64,000 nucleotides of DNA from Gaiella occulta (GCF_003351045.1 NZ_QQZY01000003.1:248001-312000), one strand, 5' to 3'. Positions 37,287-46,899 are shown, numbered from the stretch's first letter. Numbers and translations are program-made. Notes: generated from the sequence alone by a model not told the origin.

Positions 37287-38384
37287 TCACCTCGAGGCGC
37301 CCTCGCCGGCAAGCGCCTCGATGATCGCGTCGGCGTACTCCGCGGTACCGACGGCGGAGGGGTCGTCGCGCGACGGCTTCATGTCGTAGGTGACCCGGTC
37401 GCCCTCGGCGATCACCGCTGCCACCGCGGCCTCGAGCCGGCGCGCCGCGTCGTCCTCGCCCAGGTGCTCGAGCATGAGCTTCCCGGAGAGGATCATCGCG
37501 GTCGGGTTGACCTTGTTCTGCCCCTTGTACTTCGGCGCCGAGCCGTGCGTCGCCTCGAAGACCGCCGCGTGGGTGCCGATGTTCGCCCCCGGGGCGACGC
37601 CGAGCCCGCCGACGAGCCCGGCGGTGAGGTCGCTGATGATGTCGCCGTACAGGTTCGGCAGCACGAGCACGTCGAACTCCTCGGGCCGCTGCACGAGCCC
37701 CATGCAGAGCGCGTCGACGAGCGTCTCCCAGGGCTCGATCTCCGGGAAGTCCCGCGCCACCTCGCGGAACACGGACAGGAACAGCCCGTCGGTGAACTTC
37801 ATGATGTTCGCCTTGGTGATGCACGAGACGCGCCTGCGGCCGTGGCGGCGGGCGTACTCGAAGGCGTGGCGGATGATGCGCTCCGAGGCCTCGGGGCTGA
37901 TCGGCTTCACCGAGATGCCCGAGGACGGCGCGATCTGCCGCGGCTGCAGCCCGTTCAGCAGCTCGATCACCCGTGCGGCCTCCGGCGTGCCGGACGCGTA
38001 CTCGATGCCGGCGTAGAGGTCCTCCGTGTTCTCGCGGACGACGACGAGGTCGACGTTGTCGTAGCGCGAGCGGACGCCGGCGTACGACTTACACGGGCGG
38101 ATGCACGCGTACAGCCCGAGCTCGTGGCGCAGCGCCACGTTGACGGAGCGGAAGCCGGTGCCGATCGGCGTCGTGATCGGGCCCTTCAACGCCACCCCGG
38201 TGCGCCGCACGGAGGCGAGCGTCTCCTCGGGAAGCGGCGTGCCCGCCTCCCGCATCACGTCGACGCCGGCGTGGTGGAGGTCCCACGCGAAGCGGACGCC
38301 GGTCGCCTCGAGCACGCGCCGTGTCGCCTCCGTCAGCTCGGGCCCCGTGCCGTCTCCGGGGATGAGGGTGACGGAATGGGTCAT
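37287..38384 (-). CDS. icd: isocitrate dehydrogenase (isocitrate/isopropylmalate dehydrogenase family)
   Basis: A 365-residue beta-decarboxylating dehydrogenase. LIPGDGTGPELT, RENTEDLYAGIEY (IDH-type substrate loop), a conserved metal region NLYGDIISDLTAG and FEATHGSAPKYKGQNKVNPTA are seen. The short monofunctional form and the RENTEDLYAGIE loop fit NAD-type IDH better than isopropylmalate dehydrogenase. ATG 38384 lies 7 bases after TATGCT. It is divergent from citrate synthase. Confidence 0.9.
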   Translation of the reverse strand: MTHSVTLIPGDGTGPELTEATRRVLEATGVRFAWDLHHAGVDVMREAGTPLPEETLASVRRTGVALKGPITTPIGTGFRSVNVALRHELGLYACIRPCKSYAGVRSRYDNVDLVVVRENTEDLYAGIEYASGTPEAARVIELLNGLQPRQIAPSSGISVKPISPEASERIIRHAFEYARRHGRRRVSCITKANIMKFTDGLFLSVFREVARDFPEIEPWETLVDALCMGLVQRPEEFDVLVLPNLYGDIISDLTAGLVGGLGVAPGANIGTHAAVFEATHGSAPKYKGQNKVNPTAMILSGKLMLEHLGEDDAARRLEAAVAAVIAEGDRVTYDMKPSRDDPSAVGTAEYADAIIEALAGEGASR

Positions 38385-38465
38385 GAGGCGGAGCATAGTG
38401 ACACGACAGCTCTCCCCTGCTCAGGTACCGTCCAGCCGGACGCACACCTCGGCAAAGGGAGATCG

Positions 38466-39548
38466 ATGAGCGAGTTCAAGCCGGGCCTCGAGGGGGTCGT
38501 GGCCTTCGAGACGGAGATCGCGGAGCCTGATCGCGACGGTGGCGCGCTGCGCTACCGCGGCGTCGACATCGAGGAGCTCGTCGGCGTCGTTCCCTTCGAG
38601 AAGGTGTGGGGGCTGCTCGTGGACGACAGGCCCGAGCCGGGGCTCACGCCCGCCGAGCCGTACCGCGCCGACGGGCTGACCGGGAACGCTCCCGCCGATC
38701 TCCAGGCGGTCACCGCCCACCTCGGCGGCGAGTGGGGCCTGGGACAGCTGATCGACATCTCCGACGGGCAGGCCGAGGCCGACCTGCGGCGTCTCTCCGC
38801 GACGATGATCTCCGTCGCGGCGCAGTCGGCACGCGTTGCCGACGGCAACCACGTGCCCGTCGATCCCGGCGTGATCGCGCAGGGCCGGACCGCCGCCGAG
38901 CGCTTCCTGCTCGAGTGGCGCGGCGAAGCCGACCCCAAACACGTGCAGGCGATCGACACCTACTGGATCTGCACAGCCGAGCACGGCCTCAACGCCTCCA
39001 CCTTCACCGCGCGCGTCGTCGCCTCGACCGGCGCCGACTGCGCCGCCTGCCTCTCCTCCGCCGTCGGCGCGCTCTCGGGGCCGCTGCACGGCGGCGCTCC
39101 CGCGCGCGTTCTGCCGATGCTCGACGGCGCCGCCGCGGCGGGCTCCGTCGAGGGCTACGTCGGCAACCTGCTCGACAGCGGCGAGCGGCTGATGGGCTTC
39201 GGCCACCGCGTCTATCGCGCCGAGGACCCGCGCGCGCGCCTGCTACGGGACACCGCCAGGAAGCTCGGCTCGCCCCGCTTCGCGGTGGCCGAGGAGCTCG
39301 AGCGCGTGGCGCTCGCCGAGCTGCACCGCCGCAAGCCCGACCGCGTGCTGGCGACGAACGTGGAGTTCTGGTCCGCCGTCGTGCTCGACGTCGCCGACAT
39401 CCCGCCGCGCCTCGCTCCCGCGATGTTCGCCTGCTCGCGCACCGCCGGCTGGTCCGCGCACATCATGGAGCAGAAGCGGCTCGGCCGGCTCGTCCGACCG
39501 GCGGCGAGGTACGTCGGCCCCGGCGCCCGCCCGCTCGCGTCGGTCTGA
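38466..39548 (+). CDS. citrate synthase
   Basis: A 360-residue type-II-like citrate synthase joining acetyl-CoA and oxaloacetate. Catalytic residues are visible in CTAEHGLNAST (His), LHGGAP (His) and MGFGHRVYRAEDPRA (His and Arg region). AAAGGGAG is the ribosome binding site; TACCGT at 38426-38431 is a plausible -10. A methylcitrate role cannot be excluded, but its position beside icd and mdh favours the TCA cycle. It overlaps the next gene by TGATG. Confidence 0.93.
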   Translation: MSEFKPGLEGVVAFETEIAEPDRDGGALRYRGVDIEELVGVVPFEKVWGLLVDDRPEPGLTPAEPYRADGLTGNAPADLQAVTAHLGGEWGLGQLIDISDGQAEADLRRLSATMISVAAQSARVADGNHVPVDPGVIAQGRTAAERFLLEWRGEADPKHVQAIDTYWICTAEHGLNASTFTARVVASTGADCAACLSSAVGALSGPLHGGAPARVLPMLDGAAAAGSVEGYVGNLLDSGERLMGFGHRVYRAEDPRARLLRDTARKLGSPRFAVAEELERVALAELHRRKPDRVLATNVEFWSAVVLDVADIPPRLAPAMFACSRTAGWSAHIMEQKRLGRLVRPAARYVGPGARPLASV

Positions 39549-40045
39549 TGGATCTCGCGCAGGCTGCTGCGCTGGCGGAAGAGTACGCGGCGCGTGGGCT
39601 CGAGAAGGAGCTCGCCGCGCTGCGCGCCGAGTGGGACGACGAGATCGAGGCGGCGGCGCGCAACCCGGACTACCGCGTGCGCGCGGCGGCGTACCGCTCG
39701 GTGGCGCAGTTTCGCTTCCGGCAGAAGCTGGAGCTGCTGCGGCGCGGCCTCGAAGACGACAGCCCGGCCGCGCGCGGTTCCGCGCTGATCGCGCTCGAGG
39801 GGCTCTCGCGCGCGCATCCGGGCGACGTCAACAGCTTCCGGTCGCAGCTGCACGAGCTGGCCGCACGCGACGCGAACGTCGCCGTCAGGCGCCTTGCGAT
39901 CGTCTGCTTCAAGAACGGCACGCCGGCACGCGAGACGATCCAGCTCCTCGACGGGATCGCGCAGAACGACGACGCCGACGCCGACGTGCGCAAGACGGCC
40001 CGCTCGGTGGCGTTGCTGCTGACGAAGAAGGCGCGCGCGAAGTAG
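39548..40045 (+). CDS. HEAT-repeat-like helical protein, unknown function
   Basis: A 165-residue all-helical protein rich in Ala, Arg and Leu, with repeats resembling HEAT/armadillo helices: [55 protein letters not shown] and [17 protein letters not shown]. These probably form one curved stack for protein binding. It is coupled to citrate synthase (TGATG), and its TAG stop is also part of the purE promoter box. Confidence 0.8.
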   Translation: MDLAQAAALAEEYAARGLEKELAALRAEWDDEIEAAARNPDYRVRAAAYRSVAQFRFRQKLELLRRGLEDDSPAARGSALIALEGLSRAHPGDVNSFRSQLHELAARDANVAVRRLAIVCFKNGTPARETIQLLDGIAQNDDADADVRKTARSVALLLTKKARAK

Positions 40046-40055
40046 GGTCGGCCGC

Positions 40056-40547
40056 ATGGACGCACCGCTCGTCGGACTGATCATGGGCTCCCGCTCCGAC
40101 TGGGAGACGATGCGGCATGCGGCGGAGACCCTGGACGCGCTCGCGGTGCCGTACGAGAAACGGGTCGTCTCGGCGCACCGGACGCCCGATCTGCTCTTCG
40201 AGTACGCGGGTGGCGCGGAGGCACGGGGCCTGCAGGTGCTGATCGCCGGCGCCGGCGGGGCCGCACACCTGCCGGGGATGGCGGCCGCGAAGACCGCGCT
40301 GCCCGTGCTCGGCGTTCCCGTCGAGTCGAAGACGCTGAAGGGGATGGACTCCCTGCTCTCGATCGTGCAGATGCCCGCCGGGATCCCGGTCGGGACGCTC
40401 GCGATCGGGCGTGCCGGGGCCGTCAACGCGGCCCTGCTCGCGACCGCGATCCTCGCCCGCTCGGACGCGGGCATCCGGGAGCGCCTGGCCGCGTTCCGCG
40501 CCGCGCAGACGCAGTCGGTGCTCGACGCCCCCGACCCTGCCGCGTAG
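40056..40547 (+). CDS. purE: N5-carboxyaminoimidazole ribonucleotide mutase
   Basis: A 163-residue PurE (class I). [24 protein letters not shown] with the conserved His, and [11 protein letters not shown] are diagnostic. It converts N5-CAIR to CAIR in purine synthesis. TAGGGT, overlapping the upstream stop, ends 7 bases before ATG, so it is likely leaderless and independently transcribed. purK follows 75 bases downstream. Confidence 0.96.
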   Translation: MDAPLVGLIMGSRSDWETMRHAAETLDALAVPYEKRVVSAHRTPDLLFEYAGGAEARGLQVLIAGAGGAAHLPGMAAAKTALPVLGVPVESKTLKGMDSLLSIVQMPAGIPVGTLAIGRAGAVNAALLATAILARSDAGIRERLAAFRAAQTQSVLDAPDPAA

Positions 40548-40622
40548 GCGTGCCTCGCCGAGGGGCACGACGCTCGTGACAGTCTGTTACAAGCAAGAGC
40601 GCGCGCAGCGAGGCGGAGCCCG

Positions 40623-41639
40623 GTGACGGTCGTCGCATGCATCGGCGGCGGGCAGCTCGGGCGGATGCTCGGGCTCGCAGGGATCCCGCTCGGACTGCGG
40701 TTCCGCTTCCTCGACCCCTCCGCCGACGCGCCGGCCGCCGAGGTGGGGGAGCTGATCGTGGGCGCCTACGACGATCCGGCGGCGCTGGCGCGACTCGCCG
40801 ACGGAGCGGCCCTCGTCACGTACGAGTTCGAGAGCGTGCCGGCCGCTGCGGCGCGCAGCGTCGGCGCGCTGCCGCCGCCGCGTGCGCTCGAGCTCGGCCA
40901 GGACCGGCTCGTCGAGAAGGAGCTGTTCCGCCGCCTCGGGATTCCGACGCCGCGCTTCGGCTCGCTCGCCGACACCGGTCTGCCGGCCCTCGTGAAGACG
41001 CGGCGGCTCGGGTACGACGGCAAGGGCCAGCGCCGGGTCGACGCGGCCGAGGAGCTCGGCGAGCACGAGCTGGCCGAGGAGATCGTCCCCTTCGACCGCG
41101 AGCTCTCGATCGTCGCCGTGCGGGGGCGTGACGGCGACACGCGGTTCTGGCCGCTCGCGGAGAACGTCCACCGTGACGGCATCCTGCGCGTCTCCCGCGC
41201 GCCCGCCCTCGAAGCGCCGCAGGCCGAAGCCGAGGAGCTCGTGCGGCGCCTGCTCGACGAGATGGCCTACGTCGGCGTGCTCGCGCTCGAGCTGTTCGAG
41301 GCCGATGGGCGCCTGCTCGCGAGCGAGTTCGCGCCCCGCGTGCACAACACGGCGCACTGGACGATCGACGGCGCGGTCACGAGCCAGTTCGAGAACCACC
41401 TGCGCGCGCTCCTCGGCCTGCCGCTCGGCAGCACCCACGAGCTCGCCCCGTCGGCGATGGTCAACCTCGTCGGAGGCGTGCCGCCGCTCGACGCGCTGCT
41501 CGCGCTGCCGGGCGCGCACGTGCATCTGTACGGCAAGGAAGCGCGTCCCGGGCGCAAGCTCGGCCACGTCACCCTCGTCGGGGCCGACGAGCGCTCGATC
41601 TCCGAGGCGATCGCCCTCGCGGCGCGGCACGAGGGCTGA
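40623..41639 (+). CDS. purK: N5-carboxyaminoimidazole ribonucleotide synthase
   Basis: A 338-residue ATP-grasp enzyme that carboxylates AIR. CIGGGQLGRML starts the N domain; TYEFESVP, VKTRRLGYDGKGQ and EFAPRVHNTAHWT are family signatures. The GTG start has AGGCGGAG as a ribosome binding site. It supplies the PurE substrate. It converges with xerD, with 6 bases between. Confidence 0.95.
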   Translation: MTVVACIGGGQLGRMLGLAGIPLGLRFRFLDPSADAPAAEVGELIVGAYDDPAALARLADGAALVTYEFESVPAAAARSVGALPPPRALELGQDRLVEKELFRRLGIPTPRFGSLADTGLPALVKTRRLGYDGKGQRRVDAAEELGEHELAEEIVPFDRELSIVAVRGRDGDTRFWPLAENVHRDGILRVSRAPALEAPQAEAEELVRRLLDEMAYVGVLALELFEADGRLLASEFAPRVHNTAHWTIDGAVTSQFENHLRALLGLPLGSTHELAPSAMVNLVGGVPPLDALLALPGAHVHLYGKEARPGRKLGHVTLVGADERSISEAIALAARHEG

Positions 41640-41645
41640 GGCGCG

Positions 41646-42563
41646 CTACGAGGCGCTGTCCTCGCCCGCCGGCGCCGTGCGGCGACGCGCGTGCGGGTGC
41701 GCGCCGAAGTACGTCTCGCGGCGGCGCCGGTCGGACACGTGCGTGTAGCGCTCCGTCGTCGAGAGGTCGGCGTGGCCGAGCATCTCCTGCACCGAGCGCA
41801 GGTCGGCGCCGCCCTCGAGCAGGTGCGTGGCGAACGAGTGGCGGAGCAGGTGGGGGTGCACGCGCTCGGGCTCGAGACCGGCCCTGGCCGCGAGCTTGCG
41901 CAGGATCAGGAACGCGCCGGCCCGCGTGAGCGCCCCGCCGCGCGCGTTCAGGAACAGGTCGGGGCGGTGGCGGCGGTCGAGGTGCGGGCGGCCGAGCGCC
42001 AGGTAGCGCCGCACCGCCTCCGCCGCGGGCCGTCCGAGCGGGACGATCCGCTCCTTGCCGCCCTTGCCGAGCACGCGCACGATGCGCGCGTCGAGGTCGA
42101 CCGCGGTGCGCGCCAGGCCGATCGTCTCCGAGACACGGAGGCCGGCGCCGTACATGAGCTCGACGAGGGCTCGGTCGCGCAACGCCCGCGGCGTCGTGCC
42201 GTTCGCGGCGTCGATCAGCCGCTCCGACTCGGCCGGGGAGAGGGTGCGCGGCAGCGTGCGCGTGCGGCGGGGCAGCACGAGATCGGCGGCCGGGTCGTCG
42301 CCGCGTGCGCCGAGCAGCATCTGGTGCCGGTAGAACGAGCGCACGGCCGCGACACGGCGCGCGATCGTCGAGCCGGCGAGGCCGTCGGCGCGCATCCCCG
42401 CGACCCAGCGCTCCAGCTCCGCGGTGCTGGCCGCCGCGACGGGGCCGCCGCGGAACGCGGCGAACGCCGCCAGGTCGCGGCCGTAGGCGTCCACCGTCCG
42501 CTCCGCGCGGCGGGCGGCGAGGAGGAGCAGGTAGCTCTCGACGTCGGGGTCGTGGATGCTCAC
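41646..42563 (-). CDS. xerD: tyrosine recombinase, XerD-like
   Basis: A 305-residue recombinase. The N-terminal SAM-like domain includes ESYLLLLAARRAERTVDAYGRDL. The catalytic set is complete: Arg in GAGLRVSE, Lys in GKGGKERIVPLG, HxxR in HLLRHSFATHLLEGG, His in LGHADLSTTERYTHV with the nucleophile Tyr. GTG 42563 gives the family length. It lies 61 bases downstream of a second recombinase gene and may work with it as a XerC/XerD pair for chromosome-dimer resolution. Confidence 0.9.
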   Translation of the reverse strand: MSIHDPDVESYLLLLAARRAERTVDAYGRDLAAFAAFRGGPVAAASTAELERWVAGMRADGLAGSTIARRVAAVRSFYRHQMLLGARGDDPAADLVLPRRTRTLPRTLSPAESERLIDAANGTTPRALRDRALVELMYGAGLRVSETIGLARTAVDLDARIVRVLGKGGKERIVPLGRPAAEAVRRYLALGRPHLDRRHRPDLFLNARGGALTRAGAFLILRKLAARAGLEPERVHPHLLRHSFATHLLEGGADLRSVQEMLGHADLSTTERYTHVSDRRRRETYFGAHPHARRRTAPAGEDSAS

Positions 42564-42624
42564 GCGGCCGTGTCCGATTCGGTGTGGCCGCGGTCGCTCC
42601 TGCGCGCGGCGCCGGGCGCGCCGG

Positions 42625-43458
42625 TCACGAGCGCGGGTGGCTGCGGTCGTAGACGCGGCGCAGCCGCCGCGCATCGACGTGGCTGTAGATCTGCGTCGTC
42701 GACAGCGACGCGTGCCCGAGCAGCTCCTGGATCGTGCGCAGGTCGGCCCCTCCCTCGAGCAGATGGGTCGCGTAGGCGTGCCGCAGGCGATGGGGATTGC
42801 GCATCAACCGCCGCAGCACCGAGGTGTCGAGCCTGCGGCCGCGCACCGAGACGAAGAGGGCGTTCTCGGCGCCGCGCGCGAGCGCCGGCCGGCCGTCGCG
42901 CAGGTAGAGGGCGACGGCGTACGCCGCTTCCTCGCCGAGCGGGACGACGCGCTCCTTGCCGCCCTTGCCGAGCACGTGCACGCTCTCCTGCTCGAAGTCG
43001 ACGTCTCCGAGGTCGAGCCCGACGGCCTCGGCGCTGCGCAGGCCGCAGGAGTAGACGAGCTCGAGCAGGGCGCGGTTGCGGAGGCCGAGCGGCCCGTCGC
43101 CCGCGACGCCGGCGAGCGTCTCCTCGACGTCGGCGAGCTTGGGCGCGTCCGGGAGCCTGCGCGGCCGCCGCGGAGAGATCGTTCCCCGGGGCACGCGCGA
43201 GGGCCCGAGCGTGAAGCGCAGCAGCGAGCGCACGGCGGCGAGCCGCCGCGCGATCGTCGCCGGCGCGAGCCCGCGCCGGCCGCGCCCGAGCTCCGCCGTG
43301 TACTCGGAGAGCGCACGGATGTCGACGCCCTCGAGGTCCGTGCCGCGGCCGCGCAGCCAGCCGGCGAAGTCGCGCAGGTCGCCCGCGTAGGCGCGTCGCG
43401 TGGACTCCGACAGGCTCGGGCTCGCGAGGTAGCGGTCGATCGCGGCGGCGACGTCCAT
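42625..43458 (-). CDS. xerC: tyrosine recombinase, XerC-like, with a short internal deletion
   Basis: A 277-residue recombinase. The catalytic residues remain: Arg in SCGLRSAEA, Lys in GKGGKERVVPLG, HRLRHAYATHLLEGG, LGHASLSTTQIYSHV. Compared with its neighbour XerD, about nine residues are missing just before box II (LRRLMRNPHRLRHAY against LRKLAARAGLEPERVHPH). The reading frame is intact, so this is a shortened loop or helix rather than a broken gene. It is upstream of and on the same strand as xerD. Confidence 0.88.
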   Translation of the reverse strand: MDVAAAIDRYLASPSLSESTRRAYAGDLRDFAGWLRGRGTDLEGVDIRALSEYTAELGRGRRGLAPATIARRLAAVRSLLRFTLGPSRVPRGTISPRRPRRLPDAPKLADVEETLAGVAGDGPLGLRNRALLELVYSCGLRSAEAVGLDLGDVDFEQESVHVLGKGGKERVVPLGEEAAYAVALYLRDGRPALARGAENALFVSVRGRRLDTSVLRRLMRNPHRLRHAYATHLLEGGADLRTIQELLGHASLSTTQIYSHVDARRLRRVYDRSHPRS

Positions 43459-43550
43459 GCGCCCGAGTTCGCCCCGCCCGAGCCGTCGCCTTCCCGCGGC
43501 GCGCCCGACCCCGGCGAGGCGCAGGCTCGATCTGGTCGAATGGGCCGGGA

Positions 43551-43850
43551 TGGCGCAGCAGCATCGACCAGCCCGCAGCGGACGGCCTCCCGACCGGTCG
43601 CGTCGTCCCGCTCCGCACGGGCGCCGGCCTGCGGCTGCGCAACGACGACGCCCCGCTCGCGGCCGTGCTCCTCGACGGCGGCTCCGCGCGGGCGCTTCCC
43701 GGCACGTGGAGCGCGACGAGCGAGCTTCTCGCCGACGCTCTTGCACCGCGCTTCCCCTGCTTCGCCTTCGGCGTGGCCGGCCTGGCGCCGTGGATCCCGG
43801 AGCGGCTCGGCGCCTTTCAGGCCTCGGAGAGCCGGCGCCGCGCGCGCTGA
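43551..43850 (+). pseudogene. coding-like remnant without a start codon
   Basis: One frame reads coherently (DGLPTGRVVPLRTGAGLRL, then VLLDGGSARALPGTWSATSE and ADALAPRFPCFAFGVAG) with G or C at nearly every third codon position, yet it has no ATG, GTG or TTG before GTG 43665. It ends inside the 3' end of the convergent desaturase gene. The GTWSATSE stretch is reminiscent, from memory only, of the N-terminal part of actinobacterial alpha/beta hydrolases. It is most likely the decayed 5' part of a longer gene. Confidence 0.4.
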
Positions 43851-44788
43851 CCGTCGCTCGGCAGCCGCACGTTCCAGGCGAGCCCGAGCTTCTCCAGCCC
43901 GCGGATCGTCCACCAGGCGATGTCGACCTGGAAGCGGTCGAGCCCGTGGCGAGCCGACGCCGGGAACGCGTGGTGGTTGTTGTGCCATCCCTCGCCGAAG
44001 GTCAGCGCCGCCACGATCCAGTTGTTGCGGCTCTCGTCGCGCGAGCGGTAGGAGCGGCGGCCGAACATGTGGCAGATCGAGTTGACGGAGAAGGTCGCGT
44101 GCTGGTAGGCGAAGATGCGGATCAGGCCGCCCCACACGAGCGCCTGCAGGCCGAGCTGCCAGCTGCGCCCGCCGGCCAGGTAGCCGACGGCAAACGGCAG
44201 CGCGAAGGTGAGGACGACCCAGGCGAAGTAGAGGCGGTCGATGCGGCGGATCAGCCTGTCCGCGTACAGGTCCTTGCCGTAGTGCTCGCCGCGCTCCATC
44301 CCCTTGAGGTGGAACAACCACCCCATGTGGGCGTGGAAGAACCCCTTCAGCGCGCCCCACGCGTTCGGCGCGAAGCCCGCGTGCGGGGAGTGGGGATCGC
44401 CCTCCTGGTCGGACAGCGCGTGGTGCTTGCGGTGGTCGGTCACCCACTGCGTGACCGGGCCCTGGATCGTCATCGACCCGAGGATCGCGAACGCGGCGCG
44501 CACGGTCTTCGTCGTCTCGAAGCTGCGGTGCGTGAAGAGGCGGTGGTAGCCCACCGTCGTGCCGAGGCCGGTGAGCACGTAGAGCAGGAGGAACAGCGCC
44601 ACGTCGACCCATGAGAGCGCGACGCCCCACAGGCCCGCGCCGGCGACGACGAGGCCGACGGGCGGGATCACGACCGCGAGCAGCGTGACGACCTGACTCG
44701 CCCGCGTCGTGCGCTCGCGCACCGTTGCAACGGCTGCCCCGGCGGTCTCGCCGGCCTCCGGCCTGCCGAGCGCGGCTACGTCGGACAT
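43817..44788 (-). CDS. fatty acid/acyl-CoA delta-9-type desaturase
   Basis: A 323-residue membrane di-iron desaturase. The three histidine boxes are HRLFTH, HRKHH and HNNHH, with an extra His in YQHATFSVNSICH. Two pairs of membrane helices flank the boxes. It introduces a cis double bond into acyl chains and helps maintain membrane fluidity. ATG 44788 removes a charged, non-family extension. Its 3' end overlaps the remnant on the other strand. Confidence 0.93.
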   Translation of the reverse strand: MSDVAALGRPEAGETAGAAVATVRERTTRASQVVTLLAVVIPPVGLVVAGAGLWGVALSWVDVALFLLLYVLTGLGTTVGYHRLFTHRSFETTKTVRAAFAILGSMTIQGPVTQWVTDHRKHHALSDQEGDPHSPHAGFAPNAWGALKGFFHAHMGWLFHLKGMERGEHYGKDLYADRLIRRIDRLYFAWVVLTFALPFAVGYLAGGRSWQLGLQALVWGGLIRIFAYQHATFSVNSICHMFGRRSYRSRDESRNNWIVAALTFGEGWHNNHHAFPASARHGLDRFQVDIAWWTIRGLEKLGLAWNVRLPSDGQRARRRLSEA

Positions 44789-44927
44789 GGCCGTGTCATC
44801 CGGTTGCGGGGGGAGCGGCGAATCACGCGGTGATGACGATAGCGGTCGTCGGCACCGGCATCGCGGCGCTGCGCGAGATGCGGATCGCACGCGACCTCGA
44901 GCGAGGCGCCGCAGGCACTCTTGACGG

Positions 44928-46766
44928 GTGCCCGGTCGCCGCTTCGGCCCAGACGTCGCCGCCGAGCCGCCCGTGCGGCCGGCCGACCCTGCCGTGCGCA
45001 GGGCGAACCTGCGCCGGATCTTCCCTCTCTTTCGCGCCTACCGTGCGCGCCTCGCGGTCGTCTGCGGGCTCATCGTCGTCTCGGCCGCGCTCGGCGTCGT
45101 GCCGACGTTCCTGCTGCGGGCCGTCCTCGACTCGGCGCTCCCCCGGAGCTCGGGCGGGGAGGTGCGCCTGGGGCTGCTGACGGCGCTCGTCGCGGGCATG
45201 GTCGCGATCCCGGTCGTCACCGGGGCGATCGGCGTCTTCCAGACGCTGCTCTCGAATCAGGTCGGCCAGGCCGTCATGCACGACCTGCGCACGTCCGTCT
45301 ACCGCCACCTGCAGCGGCTGTCGCTCGCGTTCTTCACCCGCACCCGCACCGGAGAGGTGCAGAGCCGGATCGCCAACGACATCGGCGGCATCGACACCGT
45401 GGTCACGTCGACCGCGACGTCGGTGCTCTCGAACGTCACCACGGTGCTCGCGACGGTCGTCGCGATGGTGCTGCTCGACTGGCGGCTCGCCGCCTTCGCG
45501 CTCGTCCTGCTGCCGCTGTTCGTCTGGCTCACCAAGCGGGTCGGCGACCAGCGCAAGAAGGTGACGGCGAAGCGGCAGGCGTCCCTGGCCGACGTCTCGT
45601 CGATCGTGCAGGAGTCGCTCTCCGTCTCGGGCATCCTGCTCGGCAAGACGATGGGCCGCTCCGCGGATCTGGCACGGCGCTTCTCGGAGGAGTCGCGCCG
45701 GCTCGCGGATCTCGAGGTCCGCAGCCGCATGACGGGCCGCTGGATGATGGCCGCGATCCAGATGACCTTCGCCGTGATGCCCGCGCTCGTGTACTGGTTC
45801 GCCGGCTGGACGATCGCGCAGGGCAGCGCGGCGATCTCGCTCGGCACGCTCGTCGCCTTCACGACGCTGCAGACGCGCCTCTTCTTCCCGATCGGCAGCC
45901 TGCTCGGCGTGCAGCTCGAGGTGCAGAGCTCGCTCGCGCTGTTCGACCGCATCTTCGAGTACCTCGACCAGCCGGTCGACATCGTCGAGGGCTCGAGGAC
46001 GATCGAGCGGGCCAGGGGCGACGTCGCCTTCGAGCACGTCTGCTTCCGCTACGACACGGACGCCTGGACGCTGACGGACGTCAGCTTCACCGTCCCTGCG
46101 GGGACGAAGACCGCGCTCGTCGGCGAGACCGGATCGGGCAAGACGACGTGCGGCTACCTCGTCGCCCGACTCTACGACGCGACGACGGGGAGGGTGACGA
46201 TCGACGGCATCGACGTGCGCGAGCTCACGTTCGCCACGCTCGCCGCCGCGGTCGGGGTCGTGTCGCAGGAGACCTATCTCTTCCACGAGACCGTGCGCGA
46301 GAACCTTCGCTTCGCCAAGCCCGACGCGACCGACGAGGAGGTGGAGGAGGCCGCGCGGGCGGCGCAGATCCACGATCTCATCGCCTCGCTGCCCGAGGGC
46401 TACGACACGAAGGTCGGCGAGCGTGGCTACCGGTTCTCCGGGGGCGAGAAGCAGCGGATCGCGATCGCGCGCACGGTGCTGCGCAACCCGCCGATCCTCG
46501 TGCTCGACGAGGCGACCTCCGCGCTCGACGCCCAGACCGAGCGCCTCGTGCAGGAGGCGCTCGAGCGCCTCGCGGCGGGCCGCACGACGATCGCGATCGC
46601 GCACCGGCTCTCGACGGTGCGCGACGCCGACCAGATCGTCGTCCTCGACGGCGGCCGCGTCGCGGAGCGTGGCAGCCACGACGAGCTGATCGCCGCCGGC
46701 GGGCGCTACGCGCGCCTGGTGGCGCGAGACGCCGAGAGCGCGGTGACGATGGCCGGGTCGGGTTAG
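44928..46766 (+). CDS. ABC exporter, transmembrane plus ATPase half-transporter
   Basis: A 612-residue MsbA/MDR-like half-transporter. Six helices (about 40-330) are followed by the nucleotide domain: Walker A GETGSGKTT, Q-loop SQETYLFHET, signature YRFSGGEKQRIAIART, Walker B ILVLDEATSALD and switch IAHRLSTV. The GTG start at 44928 precedes PGRRFGPDVAAEPP, an acidic-basic cytoplasmic lead. Substrates of such exporters (lipids, drugs, peptides) are not predictable from sequence alone. It stands alone, with a long palindrome after it. Confidence 0.93.
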   Translation: MPGRRFGPDVAAEPPVRPADPAVRRANLRRIFPLFRAYRARLAVVCGLIVVSAALGVVPTFLLRAVLDSALPRSSGGEVRLGLLTALVAGMVAIPVVTGAIGVFQTLLSNQVGQAVMHDLRTSVYRHLQRLSLAFFTRTRTGEVQSRIANDIGGIDTVVTSTATSVLSNVTTVLATVVAMVLLDWRLAAFALVLLPLFVWLTKRVGDQRKKVTAKRQASLADVSSIVQESLSVSGILLGKTMGRSADLARRFSEESRRLADLEVRSRMTGRWMMAAIQMTFAVMPALVYWFAGWTIAQGSAAISLGTLVAFTTLQTRLFFPIGSLLGVQLEVQSSLALFDRIFEYLDQPVDIVEGSRTIERARGDVAFEHVCFRYDTDAWTLTDVSFTVPAGTKTALVGETGSGKTTCGYLVARLYDATTGRVTIDGIDVRELTFATLAAAVGVVSQETYLFHETVRENLRFAKPDATDEEVEEAARAAQIHDLIASLPEGYDTKVGERGYRFSGGEKQRIAIARTVLRNPPILVLDEATSALDAQTERLVQEALERLAAGRTTIAIAHRLSTVRDADQIVVLDGGRVAERGSHDELIAAGGRYARLVARDAESAVTMAGSG

Positions 46767-46780
46767 CCCGGATCTTCACC

Positions 46781-46800
46781 CGGCGCGCCGCGGCGCGCCG
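46781..46800. terminator. 20-base perfect palindrome of two GGCGCGCC units
   Basis: CGGCGCGCCGCGGCGCGCCG is identical to its reverse complement and consists of tandem CGGCGCGCCG. It lies 14 bases after the exporter stop and just upstream of the pckA -10 candidate TACGAT (46807-46812). It may terminate the exporter transcript or shape the pckA promoter. Confidence 0.4.
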
Positions 46801-46899
46801 CGTGCGTACGATAGCCCGCGTCGCGCACGCCTCCACCCTGACGCGCGGCTCCGGGATCGTGACATCCGCAGACAGCGAACTCCACCGGGAGGTGCTCCG

